Position numbers and translations under genes: made by a program. A stretch of DNA of 5,227 nucleotides, taken from NCBI GenBank assembly GCA_003484545.1, contig DNCF01000009.1, positions 1-5,227 on the forward strand, given 5' to 3'. The stretch comes from Massilia sp. (lineage in GTDB: Bacteria > Pseudomonadota > Gammaproteobacteria > Burkholderiales > Burkholderiaceae_D). The notes under the pieces were generated by a model. The model was not told the origin of the DNA, did not search any database, and saw only the letters and a list, made by a program, of their open reading frames with translations. How positions within the stretch are numbered: the first letter of the stretch is position 1; every line of letters begins with the position of its first letter. This document shows, in pieces, positions 1 to 5,227 of this stretch.

Positions 1-595
1 CCAGTTCGGTGGCGACCGCCTCCATCTCGCCGCGGCCGATCTCGGCCAGGCGCACCGCCTCGATGGTGCCGCGCTCGGCGGCCGCCACCAGCGAACCCGG
101 CGAGAAGCGGCCGTAGCCGCGCTGGAAGAACAGCAGCGGCGCGGTGTCGCGCTCGAGGCGCATGTCGCGCACCCCGCCCAGCACGATGTAGTGGTCGCCG
201 ACCTCGGTCACGTCGGCGTAGTCGCAGTCGATCCAGGCCACGACCCCGTCCAGCACCGGGTTGCCCGCCGGGCTGGGGTGCCAGGCGAGTCCGGCGAACT
301 TGTCCTCGACAGGCGAGGCGAAGTGCTGGCAGACGGCTTCCTGGTCGGCGGCCAGGATGTTGACGCAGAAGCTGTTCGAGGCGCGCAGGCGGGCGAAGGT
401 GCGCGAGCTCTTCATCGGCAGGTAGCCGATCAGCGGCGGCTCCAGCGACACCGAGGTGAAGGAGCCGATCACCATGCCGACCGGACGGCCGTCCGCGTCG
501 AGGCCGGTGACGATGGCGACGCCGGTGGGGTAACTGCCGAGGACCTCGCGGAAGCGGGCGCCGTCGATGGGATTGGCTGGGAGAGGGGCGTTCAT
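1..595 (-). CDS. Flavin reductase (HpaC/RutF-like), 5' part, runs off left edge
   Basis: I translated this gene by hand from the ATG at 595-593; 198 residues are visible and the rest lies beyond base 1. The family reduces free FMN or FAD with NAD(P)H and passes the reduced flavin to a partner monooxygenase. Residues about 13-164 form the flavin reductase domain. Family landmarks are the N-terminal GSYPTGVAIVTG, then SFTSVSLEPPLIGY, FCVNILAADQ with the following CQHFASP..DKF, and GDHYIVLGGV near residue 133. The domain ends with PLLFFQRGYGRF. At least 34 more residues follow (165-198), so this is a two-domain protein rather than a minimal reductase of about 165-190 residues. The oxygenase partner is not in the window. 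The gene is divergent from the catabolic operon and has its own good promoter. The ribosome site is weak (GTGAG, 6 nt before the ATG). Family assignment is firm; specificity is unknown. Confidence 0.92.
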   Translation of the reverse strand, partial: MNAPLPANPIDGARFREVLGSYPTGVAIVTGLDADGRPVGMVIGSFTSVSLEPPLIGYLPMKSSRTFARLRASNSFCVNILAADQEAVCQHFASPVEDKFAGLAWHPSPAGNPVLDGVVAWIDCDYADVTEVGDHYIVLGGVRDMRLERDTAPLLFFQRGYGRFSPGSLVAAAERGTIEAVRLAEIGRGEMEAVATEL

Positions 596-631
596 GGGTG
601 GCTCACTGTCTCGTTGGAATAGGTTCTTGTT

Positions 632-653
632 GCGCCGGGCAGGGGCCTGGCGC
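632..653. other. GC-rich hairpin in the flavin reductase leader
   Basis: Bases 632-640 can pair with 645-653 around a four-base loop (641-644). There are nine pairs, one of them G-U when read as plus-strand RNA; in minus-strand RNA that pair becomes a C-A mismatch. It lies between the predicted start of the flavin reductase mRNA (about 665) and its ATG (595). No T-run follows on either strand, so it does not look like an intrinsic terminator. In DNA this rich in G and C such stems occur by chance, so a role is uncertain. Confidence 0.3.
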
Positions 654-671
654 CGGCTGCTGTCGTAGCCG

Positions 672-699
672 ATTATACAGCTCTAGAATCTTCGTTCAA
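672..699 (-). promoter_or_regulatory. Sigma70-type promoter for the flavin reductase gene
   Basis: Read on the minus strand, TTGAAC lies at 699-694 (4 of 6 matches to TTGACA). After 16 nt comes TATAAT at 677-672, a perfect -10 box. Transcription would start near 665, giving a leader of about 70 nt before the ATG at 595. The -35 box falls inside the left arm of the inverted repeat at 695-758, so a protein bound there would be expected to affect this promoter. The promoter is inferred from motif match and position only. Confidence 0.7.
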
Positions 700-758
700 G
701 AAAAATATGCGTGGATGCGTCCGTCCGATCCATGCATTTTCCGCATATTAGCCTTGAA
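695..758. promoter_or_regulatory. Long inverted repeat, candidate operator of the divergent promoters
   Basis: The left arm at 695-711 reads TTCAAGAAAAATATGCG. The right arm at 742-758, reverse-complemented, reads TTCAAGGCTAATATGCG. Fourteen of 17 positions match: TTCAAG and AATATGCG are identical and only the three bases between them differ. The centre of symmetry is 726/727 and the arms are 30 nt apart. A second, off-centre pair, TGGAT (712-716) and ATCCA (728-732), lies inside, and ATGCGT is repeated directly at 707-712 and 715-720. The arrangement, in an AT-rich patch between divergent genes and overlapping the minus-strand -35 box, suggests paired binding sites for a transcription factor. 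No regulator gene is in the window, so its family is unknown. Confidence 0.6.
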
Positions 759-832
759 GATATTCGTCTTGTTCCGGTGTCCTGCCCGGCTAACAATGCT
801 CGGCACAAGCGGCTACCGCTCAACGTACCGGC

Positions 833-838
833 AGGGGA
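833..838 (+). promoter_or_regulatory. Ribosome binding site of the SDR gene
   Basis: AGGGGA ends 3 nt before the ATG at 842. The spacing is tight, but it is the only purine-rich site near this start. The protein from 842 begins exactly as SDRs do, with a few polar residues before the first beta strand, which supports the choice. Confidence 0.5.
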
Positions 839-841
839 ACC

Positions 842-1774
842 ATGGACAGACTCAAGAACAAGGTGGCGATCGTGTTCGGCGCAGGGCCGAACATCGGCGG
901 CACCATCGCCCACTTCCTGGCGCGCGAAGGCGCCAGCGTGTGCGTCACCGACATCAAGGAAGAGGCGGCGCAGGCCGCCGCCGATTTCATCCGCGAACGC
1001 GGCTGGGAAGCGACCGGCATGGCCTGCGACGCCCGCAACGACGCCGACGTGGGGCGCGCCGTCGCCGCCACCGTCGAGCGCTACGGGCGCCTGGACATCG
1101 TGGTGAACATGGCCGGCCGCGTGCACTGGGACGACGTCCTGAGCATGAAGCTCGACGACTGGCACGACTCGGTGGGCAGCTTCGCCACCGCCGGCCTGCT
1201 CGCCACCCAGCACGGCGCGCGCGCCATGCTCGCTTGCGGCGCCCAGGGCAGCATCGTCCACATCATGTCCACCGCCGCCCACTTCGGCGAGGCCGACGGC
1301 GCTGCCTACTGCGCGGCCAAGGCGGCCCTGCTGAATTTCGCGCGCTCGGCGGCGCTCGACCTGGCCCACCACGGCATCCGCGTCAACACCGTCACGCCCT
1401 GCTCGATGGAGCACCAGCTGTGGTCGACGATGCGCGACGAGATGTTCGACCCGGACTGGGAACAGCCGGCGCGGCGCGGCTTCTACTCGCGCCAGGAATA
1501 TCTCGACCAGCTGCCGCTGCGCCGCTTCCCGCGCGCGGCCGACCTGGCCTGGGCCACGGTGTTCCTGGCCTCGGACGAATCGGCCTGCATGACCGGCGCC
1601 GACCTGGCGGTGGACGCCGGCCTGCGCCACAAATACCCGACCTGGACCCCGGGCCGGCACGACCCGCGCGACATCAACGACTATGCGCGCGCCACCCGCG
1701 TGACGCGCTACGGCGAAGAACAGGAACTGCTCACCGAACTGCTCGGCGAGCCGATCGAGCGCAAAGCACAATGA
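842..1774 (+). CDS. Short-chain dehydrogenase/reductase (SDR), divergent member
   Basis: This 310-residue protein is an NAD(P)-dependent oxidoreductase of the Rossmann-fold SDR family, which interconverts alcohols and ketones or oxidises dihydrodiols. The nucleotide-binding loop is FGAGPNIGG (residues 12-20); Asn17 stands where the family usually has the middle Gly. Asp37 at the end of the second beta strand (CVTDIK) suggests NAD(H) rather than NADP(H). NMAG (89-92) matches the usual NNAG. The catalytic Ser143 (IMST) and the Tyr156-x3-Lys160 pair are intact. In an ungapped alignment of residues 110-129 with FabG-type SDRs, Phe114 falls where the active-site Asn normally sits. DLAVDAGLR (254-262) is the normal end of the fold, yet about 48 further charged residues follow, so the protein exceeds the usual 245-260 residues. 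It is first in the four-gene array. Family is sure; substrate is unknown. Confidence 0.93.
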   Translation: MDRLKNKVAIVFGAGPNIGGTIAHFLAREGASVCVTDIKEEAAQAAADFIRERGWEATGMACDARNDADVGRAVAATVERYGRLDIVVNMAGRVHWDDVLSMKLDDWHDSVGSFATAGLLATQHGARAMLACGAQGSIVHIMSTAAHFGEADGAAYCAAKAALLNFARSAALDLAHHGIRVNTVTPCSMEHQLWSTMRDEMFDPDWEQPARRGFYSRQEYLDQLPLRRFPRAADLAWATVFLASDESACMTGADLAVDAGLRHKYPTWTPGRHDPRDINDYARATRVTRYGEEQELLTELLGEPIERKAQ

Positions 1775-1776
1775 AC

Positions 1777-1782
1777 AAGGAG
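1777..1782 (+). promoter_or_regulatory. Ribosome binding site that fixes the Rieske oxygenase start
   Basis: AAGGAG lies 6 nt before the ATG at 1789, an ideal spacing. An earlier in-frame ATG at 1771 overlaps the SDR stop codon (ATGA) but has no comparable site upstream, and the AAGGAG would then lie inside the coding region. I therefore place the start at 1789. Confidence 0.85.
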
Positions 1783-1788
1783 ACCAGC

Positions 1789-2982
1789 ATGAACGACATC
1801 CAGGACCAGCGGCGCGAAGAGCGCGCCCAACAATTCAAGCAGCTGACCGAGTGCAGCCGCTGCAAGCCGATGGGCAAGCTGCTGCGCAAGTTCTGGCAGC
1901 CGGTGGCGCTGGCCGAGGACGTGCAGGCCGGCGCCGCGATCCCGCTCCTGATCATGGGCGAGGAACTGACCCTGTACCGCGGCGAGAGCGGCGCCCTGCA
2001 CCTGGTGGGCGGGCGCTGCGCCCACCGCCGCACCCTGCTGCACACCGGCTGGGTGGTCGGCGAAGAGATCCGCTGCATCTACCACGGCTGGCAGTTCGAC
2101 GGCAAGGGCGCCTGCGTGAACCGCCCGGCCGAAGCGAATACCGGCATGCCGCGCACCGCGATTCCCGCTTATCCGGTACGCGAGTACATGGGCCTGGTGT
2201 TCGCCTGGATGGGCGAGGGCGAGGCGCCCGAATTCGACCTGCCGCGCAAGCTGCTGCTCGAGCGCGAAGGCACGCTGGTCGCCAACGGCCGCGAACGCTG
2301 GGACAACAACTGGTTCCAGCAGGTCGAGAACTCGCTGGACGCGGTGCACGTGAGCTTCGTGCACATGGCGCTCACCGTCGGCCCCTTCGGCAAGGCCGTG
2401 ACCGGCGCGATTCCGGAACTGTCGTACGAGGAGACCTCCTCGGGCATCCGCCAGACCGCCAAGCGCTCCGAGAACAACGTGCGCGTGAGCGACTGGACCT
2501 TCCCGAACAACAACCACGTCACCGTTCCTGGCCTGACCCCGGACGATCCCTGGATCGACGTGTTCGTGTGGATGATCCCGAACGACGAGCTGAACACCAC
2601 GCGCTTCATGATCTACGGCCAGCAGCCGGGCGCCAGCGAGGAGTCGCGCAAGCGCTTCACCGACTACTTCGCGAAGTACGGCAAGTACGATCCGGCCGAG
2701 CACCACGACGAGCTGTTCGCCTCGCGCGAATGGAAGAACCCGGAAGACACCTTCGTCGGCCTGACCGCCGCCCAGGACTACCTGTCGATCCGCGGCCAGG
2801 CCCGCGTCACCGCGCGCGAGGACGAGATCCTGGGCCGCTCGGACCTGGGCATCGTCACGCTGCGCAAGCTGTTCTTCCGCGAGCTCGAACTGCTGCAGGC
2901 CGGCCAGCCGACCAAGGAATGGCGTTCGCTCGGCGACGCCACCGCGCTGCCGAAGCAGCCGGGCGAGGAAAAGGCGGCCTGA
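1789..2982 (+). CDS. Rieske non-heme iron oxygenase, phthalate dioxygenase type
   Basis: This 397-residue protein is the terminal oxygenase (alpha subunit) of a Rieske oxygenase. Such enzymes use O2 and electrons from a reductase to hydroxylate, or O-/N-demethylate, aromatic and related substrates. The N-terminal PMGKLLRKFWQPVAL (27-41) is typical of the phthalate 4,5-dioxygenase group. The 2Fe-2S ligands are Cys77-x-His79 and Cys96-x2-His99 in RCIYHGWQFDG. The mononuclear iron site is in ENSLDAVHVSFVH: Asp184, His187 and His192, with Asp330 (AAQD) as the likely third ligand. The C-terminal pattern QD..S.RGQ..V..R..E.LG.SDLGIVTLRK fits the same group. Residues 22-25 are CSRC, an unusual replacement for the glycine-rich GPGT-like stretch common here. 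These enzymes normally need an FMN/ferredoxin reductase, and none is encoded nearby. No beta-subunit gene is seen, as expected for this all-alpha group. The substrate is not deducible. Confidence 0.95.
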   Translation: MNDIQDQRREERAQQFKQLTECSRCKPMGKLLRKFWQPVALAEDVQAGAAIPLLIMGEELTLYRGESGALHLVGGRCAHRRTLLHTGWVVGEEIRCIYHGWQFDGKGACVNRPAEANTGMPRTAIPAYPVREYMGLVFAWMGEGEAPEFDLPRKLLLEREGTLVANGRERWDNNWFQQVENSLDAVHVSFVHMALTVGPFGKAVTGAIPELSYEETSSGIRQTAKRSENNVRVSDWTFPNNNHVTVPGLTPDDPWIDVFVWMIPNDELNTTRFMIYGQQPGASEESRKRFTDYFAKYGKYDPAEHHDELFASREWKNPEDTFVGLTAAQDYLSIRGQARVTAREDEILGRSDLGIVTLRKLFFRELELLQAGQPTKEWRSLGDATALPKQPGEEKAA

Positions 2983-2983
2983 G

Positions 2984-4156
2984 ATGTTCGACCTGACTCC
3001 ACATGACGCGCTGCCCGAGGAACTGCTGCAGTTTCGCGACTCGATCCGCCGCTTCGTCGAAAAGGAACTGATCCCGCTCGAGCACGCCCTCGGCCCGAAC
3101 GGCATGCTGCCGCCCGAGCAGGCGGCGCAGGTGCGCGAACGCGCGCAAAAGGCCGGCTTCTGGCTGATGGACGTGCCGGAGGAATTCGGCGGCCAGGGCC
3201 TGCCGCTGCTGGCGCTGGCCGTGTTCTGGGAGGAGGTCGGACGCAGCAGCGTCGCCTCCTGGGTGCGCGACCATGGCCTGTTCGGCCCCATGGTCGGCCC
3301 GATCCTGCTCGGCCTGAACCCGGAGCAGCGCGCGCGCTACCTCGACCCGGTGCTGGACGGCAGCAAGCGCTCCTGCTTCGCCCAGACCGAGCCCGACGCC
3401 GGCTCCGACCCCTCGATGATGCGCACCCGGGCGGTGCGTACCGAGAACGGTTACCGCATCAACGGCGTGAAGCGCTACATCACGCGCGCCAAGGTGGCCG
3501 ACTTCGCCATCGTGATGGCGGTCACCGATCCGGAAAAGGGCGCGCGCGGCGGCGTCTCCTGCTTCATCGTCGACATGGACGCGCCGGGCGTGACGCTGGC
3601 CACCTCCGAGAAGACCCTGATGGGCGACGCGCCCTGCGAGATCAGCTTCGAGGACGTCGAGGTGCCGCTGGCGAACCTGGTCGGCGAGGAGGGCGGCGGC
3701 TTCCGCCTGGCCCAGGGCTACATGGTCTACGGGCGCATCCGCCAGGGCGCGCACGCCTGCGGCGCGGCCGCGCGCTGCCTGGCGCTGACCGCCGAGTACG
3801 CGCACCAGCGCAGCACCTTCGGCGAAGTGCTGGCGCGGCGCCAGGGCGTGCAATGGATGATCGCCGACGCCTTCACCGAGCTGTATTGCGCGCGCATGCT
3901 GGTCTACGACGCGGCGCGCAAGAGCGACGACGGCCAGGCCGCGCGTGTCGAGACCTTCATGATCAAGACCTTCGGGGTGGAGGCCGGCTGGCGCATCGTC
4001 GACACCTGCATGCAGCTGCACGGCGGCATGGGCCTGACCGAGGACACGCCGATCGAGCGCTTCTGGCGCGACCTGCGCAGCTACCGCATCACCGAGGGCC
4101 CGACCGAGGTGCTGCGCACCACGCTCGCGCGCGAAATCCTGAAACCCTACGCGTAA
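2984..4156 (+). CDS. Acyl-CoA dehydrogenase
   Basis: This is a full-length, 390-residue FAD enzyme that makes an alpha,beta double bond in an acyl-CoA and passes electrons to electron transfer flavoprotein. The N-terminal helical domain includes FWLMDVPEEFGGQGLP (59-74). The first family signature is CFAQTEPDAGSDPSMM (131-146). KRYITRAKVADFAIV (163-177) is the FAD/substrate-side strand. QRSTFGEVLARRQGVQWMIAD (275-295) is the C-terminal FAD-contact region. The second signature runs from QLHGGMGLTEDTPIER (344-359) into RITEGPTEVLR, where Glu371 aligns with the catalytic base of medium-chain enzymes. The start lies 1 nt after the Rieske stop, with AAAAGG at 2969-2974 as a modest ribosome site, so translational coupling is likely. 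Its place between an oxygenase and a CoA-transferase implies work on a CoA ester of the pathway substrate. Chain length or ring type cannot be told from the sequence. Confidence 0.96.
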   Translation: MFDLTPHDALPEELLQFRDSIRRFVEKELIPLEHALGPNGMLPPEQAAQVRERAQKAGFWLMDVPEEFGGQGLPLLALAVFWEEVGRSSVASWVRDHGLFGPMVGPILLGLNPEQRARYLDPVLDGSKRSCFAQTEPDAGSDPSMMRTRAVRTENGYRINGVKRYITRAKVADFAIVMAVTDPEKGARGGVSCFIVDMDAPGVTLATSEKTLMGDAPCEISFEDVEVPLANLVGEEGGGFRLAQGYMVYGRIRQGAHACGAAARCLALTAEYAHQRSTFGEVLARRQGVQWMIADAFTELYCARMLVYDAARKSDDGQAARVETFMIKTFGVEAGWRIVDTCMQLHGGMGLTEDTPIERFWRDLRSYRITEGPTEVLRTTLAREILKPYA

Positions 4157-4159
4157 GGA
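4155..4159 (+). promoter_or_regulatory. Ribosome binding site of the CoA-transferase gene
   Basis: AAGGA overlaps the TAA stop of the acyl-CoA dehydrogenase gene and lies 8 nt before the ATG at 4168. The open frame extends further upstream inside the previous gene, but this site and the family-like N-terminus (GILVVELGTVLTAPLAG) fix the start at 4168. Confidence 0.85.
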
Positions 4160-4167
4160 CCCGCCAC

Positions 4168-5184
4168 ATGAACCATCCACTCGAAGGCATCCTGGTCGTC
4201 GAACTGGGCACCGTGCTGACCGCGCCGCTGGCCGGCATGATGCTGGGCGACCTGGGCGCGCGCGTCATCAAGGTCGAGCATCCGGCGGGCGGCGATCCCT
4301 TCCGCCGCCACGCGGGCAAGCTCTACAGCCCGCATTTCGCCTCCTACAACCGCAACAAGGAAAGCATCCAGCTCGACCTGCAGGGCGAGGCCGGCAAGGC
4401 CGATTTGCTGGCCCTGCTGGCGCGCGCCGACGTGCTGCTGGAGAACTACCGCCCCGGCGTGATGGCGCGCCTGGGCCTGACCGAGGCGGCGCTGAAGGAG
4501 ATCAATCCGCGCCTGGTATGGTGCTCGATCACCGGCTTCGGCAAGGAAGGTCCGTACCGCGACCGGCCCTGCTACGACGCGGTGGCGCTCGGCCTGTCGG
4601 GCCTGGCCAGCCTGATGCTCGACCCGGCGGCGCCGTCCATGAACGGCCCCACGATCTCGGACAACATCACCGGCATGTACGCCGCCTACGGCATCCTCGG
4701 CGCCCTGATGGGGCGCCAGGCCAGCGGCAAGGGTGCGCGGGTCGAAGTCAACATGCTGGAGGCCTCGATCGCCTTTTCGCCGGAAGGCTTCGCCCAGTTC
4801 ACCCGCCTGGGCGTCACGCCCCAGCCGCAGACCCGCGTCGCGATCTCGCAGTCGTATGCCTTCCCCTGCGCCGACGGCCGCCTGCTGACGGTGCACCTGT
4901 CCTCGGTGGAGAAGTTCTGGCAGGCCTTCGTGGCGGTGCTCGAACGGCCCGACCTGCTGGCCGACGAGCGCTTCGCGACGCCCGAGCTGCGCACCCGCCA
5001 CTATGCCGCGCTGTACGAGGAGGCCGCGGCGACCTTCCGCACCCGCGCACGCGAGGACTGGTGCGCGCGCCTGGCCGCGCACGACGTGCCTTCGGCCCCG
5101 GTCTACACCGTGCCCGAGGTGATGCAGGACGAGCAGGTGCGGCGATCGAGGCGGGCGGCGAGTGGCAGGTCACCAAGGCAGTGA
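4168..5184 (+). CDS. Class III CoA-transferase (CaiB/BaiF), C-terminus disrupted
   Basis: This enzyme moves CoA between carboxylic acids through an aspartyl-CoA thioester intermediate. Typical features are the N-terminal LVVELGTVLTAPLAGMMLGDLGA, IKVEHPAGGDPFR (34-46), the NRNKESIQLDL block (61-71), VLLENYRPGVMARLGL (89-104) and SITGFGKEGPYRDRPCYDAVALGLSG. In the last of these, Asp137 is the predicted nucleophile. Residues 310-324 (APVYTVPEVMQDEQV) match the family up to the point where a conserved C-terminal segment should follow. Instead, 13 residues rich in Arg, Ser and Ala lead to a stop at 5182. The predicted 338 residues are about 60-80 fewer than usual. Codon use after about 5143 (CGA, AGG, TCA, CCA) is unlike the rest, whereas another frame looks coding. 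I infer a frameshift or rearrangement near 5140, genuine or from sequencing error. The gene is last in the visible array and probably activates the acid handled by the upstream enzymes. Confidence 0.9.
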   Translation: MNHPLEGILVVELGTVLTAPLAGMMLGDLGARVIKVEHPAGGDPFRRHAGKLYSPHFASYNRNKESIQLDLQGEAGKADLLALLARADVLLENYRPGVMARLGLTEAALKEINPRLVWCSITGFGKEGPYRDRPCYDAVALGLSGLASLMLDPAAPSMNGPTISDNITGMYAAYGILGALMGRQASGKGARVEVNMLEASIAFSPEGFAQFTRLGVTPQPQTRVAISQSYAFPCADGRLLTVHLSSVEKFWQAFVAVLERPDLLADERFATPELRTRHYAALYEEAAATFRTRAREDWCARLAAHDVPSAPVYTVPEVMQDEQVRRSRRAASGRSPRQ

Positions 5185-5227
5185 TGAGCCGCAGTGCGCG
5201 CGTCCTGATGGAAGGCTGGGTGCGGGT
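5145..5227 (+). other. Coding-like frame past the CoA-transferase frame break
   Basis: From 5145 to the window end, the frame one base back from the CoA-transferase frame is open and has strongly GC-ending codons (ATC GAG GCG GGC GGC GAG and so on). It reads IEAGGEWQVTKAVMSRSA, then continues to the edge. One missing base near 5142 would join it to the CoA-transferase. Alternatively a new gene starts at ATG 5184, sharing one base with the TGA at 5182-5184 and with AAGG at 5175-5178. The coding-like codons before 5184 favour a frame break or a junction with another gene. I do not recognise the peptide as a CaiB C-terminus or as another family. Confidence 0.4.

Larger units (their letters stand above)
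596..841. other. Divergent intergenic control region
   Basis: This 246-bp gap separates the start codons of the flavin reductase (minus) and SDR (plus) genes. The middle part, about 671-770, is clearly more AT-rich than the flanking genes. It contains the minus-strand promoter, the inverted repeat and the leader hairpin listed separately. No plus-strand promoter of comparable quality is visible: TAGAAT at 684-689 lacks a good -35 box, and TTGTTC (769-774) with TAACAA (791-796) is weak. This would fit an activator-dependent operon, which is inference. No open reading frame here looks real. Confidence 0.75.

Noticed and set aside
191..622. Plus-strand open frame of 143 codons on the left side
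   Set aside because: It is the shadow of the minus-strand flavin reductase, whose translation shows clear family motifs throughout.
632..653. The leader hairpin as an intrinsic terminator
   Set aside because: No run of T follows the stem on either strand, and it lies upstream of the flavin reductase gene rather than after a gene.
769..796. Possible plus-strand promoter TTGTTC-16 nt-TAACAA for the SDR operon
   Set aside because: Only about half of the consensus positions match in each box; TAGAAT at 684-689 also lacks a convincing -35. Not strong enough to annotate.
598..1788. Upstream extension of the Rieske oxygenase frame, giving a 794-residue protein
   Set aside because: The part before 1789 runs through the intergenic region and the SDR gene in another frame, is Arg-rich and low-complexity, and has no family match. 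A perfect AAGGAG site marks the true start at 1789.
1708..3291. Very long minus-strand open frame (527 codons) opposite the Rieske oxygenase
   Set aside because: It mirrors a clearly real gene on the plus strand. Its product is rich in Ala, Arg, Gly and Val with no recognisable motif, as expected of stop-poor shadow frames in GC-rich DNA. The same applies to the long minus frames at 683-1771, 2855-4180 and 4147-5082.
3853..4167. Upstream extension of the CoA-transferase frame
   Set aside because: It lies inside the acyl-CoA dehydrogenase gene in a different frame and gives an Arg-rich product; the ribosome site at 4155-4159 supports the start at 4168.

Overview
The window is about 5.2 kb of very GC-rich DNA. 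Codon third positions are dominated by G and C, genes are packed nearly end to end, and the only AT-rich stretch is one divergent intergenic region. Base composition and gene content suggest a high-GC proteobacterium, probably Burkholderiales; this is inference, since no taxonomic marker gene is present.

Layout. On the minus strand, 595 down to 1 is the 5' two-thirds or so of a flavin reductase gene that runs off the left edge. It already shows a C-terminal extension beyond the usual reductase domain. Positions 596-841 are a divergent control region. It holds a strong sigma70-type promoter for the flavin reductase (TTGAAC, 16 nt, TATAAT on the minus strand) and a long inverted repeat, 14 of 17 matches per arm, whose left arm overlaps the -35 box. 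It also holds a possible leader hairpin. On the plus strand, four genes follow in a tight operon-like array: a short-chain dehydrogenase/reductase (842-1774), a phthalate-dioxygenase-type Rieske oxygenase (1789-2982), an acyl-CoA dehydrogenase (2984-4156) and a class III (CaiB/BaiF) CoA-transferase (4168-5184). The gaps between them are 14, 1 and 11 nt.

How they may work together. The set looks like a catabolic cassette for an aromatic, alicyclic or similar carboxylic acid. The CoA-transferase would make the CoA ester, the acyl-CoA dehydrogenase would introduce a double bond, the Rieske oxygenase would hydroxylate or demethylate, and the SDR would oxidise or reduce an alcohol/ketone or dihydrodiol. 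The substrate cannot be read from the sequence. No ferredoxin or Rieske reductase is present in the window, so electrons for the oxygenase must come from elsewhere.

Points worth a second look are the dyad in the divergent promoter, the flavin reductase extension (possible effector-sensing domain), a loss of coding frame near the 3' end of the CoA-transferase (about 5140), and an SDR that departs from its family's conserved residues. No RNA gene, insertion sequence, CRISPR array or convincing terminator was seen.
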